Positions 56,441 through 64,000 of a DNA stretch of 64,000 bases are shown piece by piece. Both the position numbers and the translations under genes were made by a program. The DNA lies in NCBI GenBank assembly GCA_014281115.1, contig JACONQ010000016.1, positions 682,001-746,000 on the forward strand. Reading direction: 5' to 3'. A model generated the notes under the pieces. That model was not told the origin of the DNA and searched no databases. It saw nothing but the letters and a program-made list of their open reading frames with translations. Within the stretch, counting starts at the first letter, position 1. Each line of letters opens with the position of its first letter. This stretch comes from Laburnicola sp. R22_1 (lineage: Eukaryota; Ascomycota; Dothideomycetes; Pleosporales; Didymosphaeriaceae).

Positions 56441-59400
56441 ACTCTAAGCTAGACTAGTTAACCTTTATAGTTCTTGCTTTTGCTAGCAACTCTATCTCTA
56501 CTATTCTATATACTAATTATATTAGTTTTGTCTAGTAATTATTTACGCAAGGCTAGCTATAGTTTATAGAAAAACTATACTCTAGATTAAACTAGTATTT
56601 TATACTATTTACTATTTATATTAGGGGGCCGCTCTAGCTTATAGCTCTTAACGCTACTTTTTTTATAATTAAGAGCTACTATAAAATGCTCTAGACAATC
56701 TTTACTACTAATAGGGATATTAGTATATAGATAGTCTAGCTATTTTGTGCTAAAGAGCTTTATATTATAAAGCTTCCGCTAGATAATAAATATAGTCTAG
56801 CGGCTGCAGTGTAGTAAGACTAGACAACTCCCTTTAACCTGCGCACTAAGCCTAGGTAGAGAGTATTAGTCTATTAAGTTAATAAGGAAGACTATATACT
56901 ATCTATTATTATATACTATATTATCTCTAATAGCTAGTTAGCTAGTGTGCTTATGCGCGAGTTAGCTATATTCTACGCTGCCTTAATCTATAGCTAGAAT
57001 CTATTGTCCTAGGTGCAGCCTCTGCCTATCTAGTATTGCGACTTCTCTCTTTAGTAGAGATAGTAAGTCTAGGTTAAGAAGCACTAGAGGCAGCTTAGCT
57101 ACTAGCTCGCGTAGCTATAGACAAGCTAACTAGCAAAGCTGCCCTATAATAAGCTGCAGCCCGCCACCCTATTTAAAGAGGCAGATGTGCAAATATTTAA
57201 GGTTAGCGGCTTACTATATACTAAGCTATAGTAGTTCTATAAAGTGTATAGAGTAACGCTCTTTATCGCCCTACTCGCGGCCTTCTAAGCTATACACTTT
57301 TGCCTTACTAGTTAAGATAACGCAACTATTAGCACTGCGAATACTAATTAGAATTAGTAGAAGGTTAAACACCTAATTAGCTTCTTTATAAATATATAGT
57401 GTCTCTATATTATAATTAGTAATAAGTTGTTTAAAGAGCTAGTTTAATAGGTCTAGGTAGTAGCAGTTACATTTTTGGCTAACTAGGACGTTTCCTTTAA
57501 AAGTATTGTCTCTTAGCTTAAGAATAATAGAGACCTATCTTACTACTTACTCTTATAGCTTGTCTTTATTATGCACTCTTAGTAAGACTTAGGATAGCTA
57601 GCGCTAGAGGGCGTAAAGACAGAGGGCTTATATAGCGCAGCGATGTTAAGATTTAATTTTAAATTTCACTTCTTCCTAGAGCCAAGCGGCCTATAGGGCA
57701 ACGTCTTTTTCTTAACTAATCTATATGCGCCCAAGATAATTAATAATATATTATTGCTCTTCTATAGCGTTCTTAAAGAGTGTTTAAGAGAGCTAAAGGT
57801 AGTAGTTACCTTCTTACTATTACTAACTAAGGCCGGCTACTCTAAGCTCGATAAGATAGGGCTTATTTAGGTAGAGAAGACTATCTATCCGCGTAAGTTA
57901 AGTATTATTAATCTCTTTTACTAGTAAGCGTCTACTTGTCTATTAAGAGTTGCTGTTAAAGACGCTACGGCGGAGATAAGCTACGCCTAGCTAAATAAGG
58001 CGTCTAATATTCTCGCTTAGTAGCTAAGAAGATAGTTGCTTACTTTAGAGACCCTAGTTAGCGTGTTTGCAAGTTAGTTCTACTAGATAATTATTATATT
58101 CCTAAGTATTCTAAAGGCCAATCTAGCCTACTTACTATTTAATGTTAAGACACTAGTAAGGCGAATAAAAGCCATTTTTTCCTCGCTTCTAAGTAAAGAC
58201 TAGAGGGTTATCTTTATAGGGGCGGATAACTAGTCTTCTAGCGTTAAGCTAAGCACTATTAAGTTTGTGCGCATTACGCAAGCACTAGACAAGTAGGCTA
58301 ATAATAGGCTCGCTTCTTAAGGATCTACAATAGTTGCTACTAGACCTTTAGTAACTAGCCTCGCCTACGTTATATTTACCTCTAGGTTAATAGGCTAGCC
58401 TAAGAGGGTTATAGTAGAGTATTATAGTATTGTGCGCCTAGTAAGAGATAATAATTTTATATAGCACCTACTAGCCTCGTAAGTTATAGCGCACATAGTA
58501 AATTTTGCGTTTAATAGCTCTATATAAAAGATTTACGCCTGTCTTATAAATAGCGGGACACTAATTTATATTAATGCTATAATAGTGCTAAATCTAGAGG
58601 CTATATTTAAGATAGTTAATTAGCATAATATTTAGATAATAATACTTACGCTAGCCCTACTTAGATAGTATACTATTAAAACGCCTATAATAATTACTAT
58701 GCTTAACACTCTCTAGGTTAGAGGCGAAGTATTGTATTCGCGAGACCTACTTATGACGGGAAAGGTTCTAATAGAAAGGCTTATTAACTACTATAGTTCT
58801 ACTAAAAATATAAATATTAGCATAACTTTTCTTTTATTAAATAATAAGAAATATATAAATAGCGTGCCTATTAGCTATGCGCTTAGTAACTCTAGCGTCT
58901 ATATAATAGACTCGAAGCTTTAATTTATTTTACTCGGGGTTATTAAAGAGCTTATAGTTATAGGCGATAGTCTAGTGTAAGAATACACTAACTCTTAGCG
59001 CAACACTAATTGCTTTATCTTAGTTATAATTAGTAGTTAGATAGTTAAGGCCTATTAAATAGGCGATTATATTTACCATCACCCTATAAATAGTTAGCTA
59101 GAGTTTCTTAGCTAGATAGATAGATAGATTAAGATCTAGGGCCAGTGTATTAAGCTGGACGAGATTAAGCACGTTCTTTATAGCCATAGGTCTATACGCA
59201 ATATAGTAACTATACTATAATAGTATAAAGGTAATAAGGCCTAGCTCGCTAGCATTATTATAATCTATAAAGGCACTATAGAGGTTAATAAGCCGCTTAG
59301 TAATAGCGATAAATTATAGCACGTAGACATATAGAAGAAGTAGTTTAACTCTAATATCTATTTACTAATTAGTAATATTTAGCCTAAGAGTATTAGATAA

Positions 59401-61239
59401 AACTTTATTAGGTAAACATCTATGTATAATAGTAGCGAAATAGATAAGGTGGAGATAAATAAGTGGCTAGACGATATAATTAGTATAATGCTTAATAGCT
59501 ATTAACCTAGTAATATTCATAAGATTAAATTAGGAACTAGTATAATTCTCTTTAATCTAGGTAATAAGCTATAAAGCTATGTTAGCCTTAACCTATTAAG
59601 AAAGGCAGTCGAGTTTATTGTAAAAATAGCTAAGTTAATTTCTATACTAGTGGGTAAGGTCCGTATACACAAGGCTATAGTAATAGAGATTAGTTAGCTA
59701 GAGGGGCAAATAGCTATAAATTTTATTATTATAAACTTAGTTGTGTAGTACTTTCTAAGCCAAAACTACCTATTTAAGGTTGTGTAAGAGCTGCTTAAGC
59801 TTAAGGGCGTGCGTACCCTCTTCTTTAGTAATGTTTAGTCTTATATACTGCACTAAGAGTTCCTAGCCACCTAAGCGCTACATATGGCTAGCAATAAGGC
59901 AGCAAAGGCTAATATCTAATATATAATAGCTAATATAAAGCGAGTAGAACTAGAGCTACTAGTTAATTTAGCCTTTTTTACTACTCTAGTAGGTTGCCTA
60001 CTAGACCTTATAGAGTATGTTAAAATCCTACCAAAGAAGATAAAGGCGACTAATAAGCTTAGCTACTACTAGTATACCGCTATAGTCTATATTAGGCATT
60101 AATATAGGCAGAGACATAAGATTTAATATATTAAGTATAATAAATAGATTAACTTTGTAGAGTATAAGCTAGACCGCTAGTCTCTTTTATAGTAGCTAAA
60201 GAGTCTCTCTAGCGCGCCTATAGTAGCTATAAGCAATATTCTCTATAGTAAGAATATTGCGAGCTGGTGCCTTGTTAAGTCGCTAGATAGGCCTAAGGCA
60301 GAGACGCTTAATACTCTAGACTAGGTCTTATTAGTGCGTTAGTAAGCGTAGCGTTGCCTATCTCTATCCGCTACTAATCTGGCTAAGCTAGCGCGAGAAT
60401 TAAGCTACTATGTTAAGATTAGCTAGAATAGGCAGTACTTCTAGCGCGAAGGCCTTAATACTATCTTCTATTAATACTAGCTATAAGTAGGAGAGAATAG
60501 AGTAATATTCTAATTTTCTACTAACTACGCAGAGTGGCTACTATATAGTCTTAGTAGTAAGCTATTATAGTAGCACTTTCTATAGAAAACCTAGTAGTAG
60601 CTACTTAAGATACTATAGGCACAGCTACTAGCTTATATAGTACCCTAGAGTATTACTATCCTAGATGCGATACTAATTAACTAGAATAGTAAGGTAAATT
60701 ACTAGGCGCTTGCGCAATAAAAATAAAAATAAGTAATTAGCTAAGGGCTAGTATAGTAGCTAACTTTAGAGGTAAAGTAGAGAATATAGTAGCTGTGGGC
60801 GCGCGTGCTAGGCATTAAGCTAGAGAGTATTAGGCTAAATAATAGCTTCTTTTATCTAGGCGGCAACTTAATTGTGGCTATAAAGCTAGTTAGCGAGACG
60901 CGTAGAGCGAAGATATAGCTAAGTGTAACTAATATTTTTTATAATCCTAAGCTTATTAATCTGGCTAGTGTTAATAATAAGTAGGGCTATATTATAGCTA
61001 AGAAGATTCCTACCTTCTCCTTACTAAGCAAAGTAGTAGTGTAAGGGATCACTTAAGGCATTAAAGGTTAAAATTAAAAAGTTAATTTTACTAAGATATC
61101 GAGGTGGCGTATAAAGACTGTTAACAGCTGCCTTATATACCCACACGTAGCCGAGGCGCTAATGCCTAATCGGGTAAGGTTTCGGGGCTCGGCGGAACCT
61201 TCCGCCGGGCGCGCCGCATCTCAGGAATCCCTAACAGGT
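56441..61239 (+). other. NRPS module 4: C, A, MT, T (second N-methylating module)
   Basis: A full C domain (56450-57800), including the degraded HHIISDG region (YYIISNSQLASVLMREL, about 56920). From about 57000 to 60950 it follows module 1 base for base apart from C-to-T and G-to-A change, except the A core at about 58570-58860. MT at about 59370-60130. T at 60765-60960 reads LGGNLIVAIKL, Ser lost. A solo LTR splits the T-to-C linker (61040-61236). Confidence 0.8.
61040..61236 (+). repeat. Solo LTR, 197 bp
   Basis: It begins TGTAAGGGATCAC and ends GGAATCCCTAACA, and matches the two LTRs at 63064 and 63558. The flanking pentamers are AGTAG (left) and GGTAG (right), a 5-bp duplication with one transition. 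Confidence 0.85.
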
Positions 61240-63058
61240 AGAGGCAACACAGATTTGTAAGAAAGTCGCAGCTAGCTATAGTATTAAGGCTAGTGCTATT
61301 AAGGATATCTACTCCTATTTGCCGCTTTAGAAAGGGCTAATATTACTAACTTCTAAGAGAGTAGGCGACTATATTATGCAGAGTGTGCTAAAGCTGCGGG
61401 CTAATATAGGCAAAGATGGCTTACAGCTAGCTTAGGAGCGCGTCGCCTAGTTAATGGCCGCCTTGCGCACGCGGATTGTGCAGAATAGCAAGCTTGGCCT
61501 ACTATAGGCGGTAGTGGCTAAGGATCTGCTGTGGATAGAGGCTAAAGGGCTGGAAGAGTATCTTAAGAAGAATAGGTTAGTCTTTATAGGGCTGGGCAAT
61601 GCGCTTACGCGCTACGCTATAGTTAAGAAAGTCTAGAAAGAAAGGCGCTAGATAGTGTAGACAATTTACTATACGCTATATAATAGCTAGTCGCTATCTT
61701 GTATTCTAAACGCGGTAGTAAAGGTGTGTAGTAGTAGTGTAGTAGAGAAGCAGTCTGGCTTCTACGCCTTTATTAAGTACCTTAGCTAGTAGGACTAAGA
61801 AGTGGCCGCGGCGTACTAGCAAGCCGCTCTAGCTAACTGCTAGGCAACACTATTTCCTTCACTACTAGTAGTAGTGTAGCAGCTAGTTACAAATATATTA
61901 ATTAACTACTAGTGTCCTCTACTTTCTAAAGCACTATCTAACACAACTATATTAATACTTATTTACACTGTCTAGGCTATTATTGCTAGTTATTATACTA
62001 ACTTAAATAATATAGTGTTTGGCGCTACACTTATAGGGCGCAATGTATCTATAGTAGATATTAATACTATAATTAGGCCTATAATTATCACTATGCTAGT
62101 GTGAGTGCGCGTGCGGAACAAGTAGGCAGTGTCTACCTTTCTAGAAGCCTTATAGTAATAGGCAACAGAGATAATTTTATATAAGTAGATAGGACTATAG
62201 TATATTACTAGGCTAGGCATAGGCGCGTAGTATGTCTATGGCTTTTAGACGCTATTAGTTGTATAGCCTTCTCTTAATCTATCTAATAGTAATACGCCGC
62301 TAGGGGAATGGCGCGGCCGTTCTAAGCTATAGGATGTAATAACCTATAGACTAATAATATAGTGCACGCTGGCTGTAGAAGAGGTGCGCATTATAGAAAG
62401 TTTTAATAAGTAGATAGTAGAGAAGTGGCTAGTAAAGAAGCTGCTAAGCTAGTTTAGCTATATAATATAGTAGCTGGCTAGAGTAGGCCCTAAAGTAACA
62501 CTAGCGGATATTAACGCCCTTATACCTAAGGATAGGCAAGAGCTATAGACGTAGAACCGCGAGATACTAGTAATAGTTAACTAATATATCCACAATCTAT
62601 TTACTAAGTAGGCCCTAGTGTAGCCTAAAGCGCCTACTATTTACGTATAGAATAGCAAGATAATATATAGTAAGCTGGACATACTATTAACTAGACTACC
62701 TAGCCGCCTTATTAAGCTTAGTGTTAAGTTAGAGGATATTGTGCCGCTGTGCTTTAAGAAGGTAATATGGACAGTTATGGTCATACTGGCTATACTTAAG
62801 GTAGGCGGCACATTTACTCCTCTATACCCAGACTATCTAGTAAGTCGCCATAAAGAGATTATAAAATAGACTAGAGCCATAGTATTGCTAACATCTACGT
62901 ATTATAAGAAGCTATAGAGAGATACTACCTAGTTAGTTATTAAAGTAAGTAATATAACTATTAACTAGTTACCTATAGAGACTAATATAATTCGCCTAAG
63001 AGTTGTGTTAAGTAATGCTGCGTATATTATCTTTACCTCTAGAAGTACTAGAAAGCCA
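61240..63058 (+). other. NRPS module 5: C and first part of A
   Basis: C domain and A start (61250-62880) nearly match modules 2 and 3. The A domain reaches its A3 motif (FTSRSTRKPKG, about 63030-63063), where a miniature LTR element is inserted; only about 20 bp of possible continuation follows at 63755. Confidence 0.75.
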
Positions 63059-63063
63059 AAAGG

Positions 63064-63754
63064 TGTAAGGGATCACTCAAGGCATTAAAGGTTAAAATTA
63101 AGAAGTTGATTTTACTAAGATATCGAGGTGGCGTATAAAGACTGTTAACAGCTGCCTTATATACCCACACGTAGCCGAGGCGCTAATGCCTAATCGGGTA
63201 AGGTTCCGGGGCTCGGCGGAACCTTCCGCCGGGCGCGCCGCACCTCAGGAATCCCTAACATCACCTCCCCCTTCAACAAGCTTCGTCCCGAAGCGTTAAT
63301 TCCAATGTGGGCCTTTCGTGGCAGTCGCGCCATACCCATTCATACAAAATCGTGTGGGGCTCGATGTGGGAGGTCGCAGATGTGGTGGATGCGTGAATCG
63401 CATTGCCTATCCTGGCAACATCGATCGTGCGGGTGTGCGGTCGCTTCGCAACGGCGGGGTGGTCGGATTTTGGCCCTGTCCTGGGCGCAGGGGCACCAAG
63501 CTGTCGTGCTTAGAGACCCTACAGCATGTCGCAGCTGATGCGCGGACCTCGATATAGTGTAAGGGATCACTCAAGGCATCAAAGGTTGAAATCAAGAAGT
63601 TGATTTTACTAAGATATCGAGGTGGCGTATAAAGACTGTTAACAGCTGCCTTATATACCCACACGTAGCCGAGGCGCTAATGCCTAATCGGGTAAGGTTC
63701 CGGGGCTCGGCGGAACCTTCCGCCGGGCGCGCCGCATCTCAGGAATCCCTAACA
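63064..63754 (+). mobile_element. Miniature LTR retrotransposon (TRIM-like), 691 bp
   Basis: Two 197-bp LTRs (63064-63260, 63558-63754) enclose 297 bp without an RT, integrase or gag frame. Both sides carry the 5-bp duplication AAAGG (63059-63063, 63755-63759), proving insertion as a unit. The LTR ends are TGTAAGGGAT and ATCCCTAACA. Two overlapping ORFs of about 80 codons in the interior have no recognised family. The element is unRIPed compared with the surrounding NRPS, so it came later. Confidence 0.85.
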
Positions 63755-63776
63755 AAAGGTGTTGTAAGCTAGCGTA

Positions 63777-64000
63777 CAAGGATCCTGATCACCCGGTGTT
63801 TCTGATCACTCTACCAAAACGCGACACCTGCACAAAACGCGCGATATCTCAGCAACGCTGCTTATAATTGCCATTGACTACACATAGATTCAAGCGCTGC
63901 AGCTGCTGTAGCTATAGCAGCTGTTTCTAAGGTGCTTGATATAGTAGATCTACGTGGTTGGACTGCTGAAGCCTCAGCTGCGCGCATAGCCTCCCTAATA
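63777..64000 (-). mobile_element. Fot1-like transposon E4, cut by window end
   Basis: The left end lies after TA 63775-63776. Terminal words CTGATCAC at 63785 and 63802 (17 bp apart). The next inward sequence (ACCAAAACGCGACACCTGC) matches E3, and the coding region matches E2. Confidence 0.75.
63862..64000 (-). CDS. Transposase of E4, C-terminal end only
   Basis: The minus-strand frame ends at TAA 63862-63864 after MCSQWQL. The 45 visible residues (IREAMRAAEASAVQPRRSTI and on) are almost the same as the E2 transposase tail and have no stop. The rest lies beyond the window. Confidence 0.75.
   Translation of the reverse strand, partial: IREAMRAAEASAVQPRRSTISSTLETAAIATAAAALESMCSQWQL

Larger units (their letters stand above)
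45964..63058 (+). pseudogene. Multimodular NRPS with N-methyltransferase domains, broken by RIP
   Basis: About 17 kb of one plus-strand nonribosomal peptide synthetase. The order is C(part)-A-MT-T / C-A-T / C-A-T / C-A-MT-T / C-A(part). N-methyltransferases inserted in A domains are typical of synthetases for N-methylated peptides such as cyclodepsipeptides and cyclosporins. The first 467 codons (45964-47364) are open; then stops start (47362, 47506, 47786) and become dense by 48.5 kb and extreme beyond 50.4 kb, nearly all TAG/TAA. The frame is otherwise kept for long stretches, with a 10-bp loss near 49963. The left end starts mid-condensation domain; the right end is cut by an LTR element at the A3 motif. 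The product is unknown and the locus cannot make a working enzyme. Confidence 0.9.

Overview
The window looks like a repeat-rich accessory region of a filamentous ascomycete (Pezizomycotina, probably a Dothideomycete). The support is short 45-65 nt GT-AG introns, an inositol phosphorylceramide synthase gene, a PNP/NB-ARC/TPR NLR-type gene, and a transposon load scarred by CpA-to-TpA change, with CAG/CAA to TAG/TAA and TGG to TAG stops. That pattern is the signature of repeat-induced point mutation (RIP). The species cannot be fixed from sequence alone.

Layout. 1-4.5 kb holds host genes: a chromodomain protein cut by the left edge, a small C2H2 zinc-finger gene, and an F-box/ankyrin gene with a Cys-rich tail. 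4.5-7.8 kb has no recognisable gene and several diverged dispersed repeats. 7.8-11.7 kb holds two Fot1/pogo-type transposons, one dead and one with an open transposase. 12.3-13.6 kb is the AUR1 (IPC synthase) gene. 14.6-16.7 kb is a decayed NLR gene fused to a WD40 fragment. 17.2-21.5 kb is a MITE-like palindromic element followed by a DIRS-like tyrosine-recombinase retrotransposon. 21.7-41.3 kb is an almost continuous pile of nested or abutting elements: a degenerate Fot1-like copy carrying a small hAT-type MITE, an almost intact 2.1-kb element, a broken element hosting both a pogo/Tigger-like insert and a full Ty1/copia element, a 2.1-kb head-to-head inverted pair, and one more RIPed copy. 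41.6-44.2 kb holds a frame-shifted membrane-anchored collagen-like gene and a spliced aldo-keto reductase gene. 46-63 kb is one large broken multimodular NRPS with two N-methylating modules. It is nearly clean at its left end and heavily RIPed to the right, with a solo LTR, a miniature LTR element and the start of another Fot1-like element at its right side.

Most interesting signals. (1) All seven TA-targeting transposon types whose termini can be read carry, just inside the terminal inverted repeat, two direct copies of a 7-11 bp word spaced 17 bp apart. The word differs in every family while the spacing holds. (2) In the Fot1-like group the transposase bodies are almost the same while the N-terminal helix-turn-helix recognition region and the terminal words both differ, which suggests paired exchange of DNA-binding specificity. 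(3) The NRPS is a mosaic: near-identical C/A-start, T and MT blocks surround unlike adenylation cores. All four readable carrier domains have lost the phosphopantetheine serine by the same TCA-to-TTA change.

Regions with no described gene are listed as such. No tRNA, rRNA or CRISPR array was seen.
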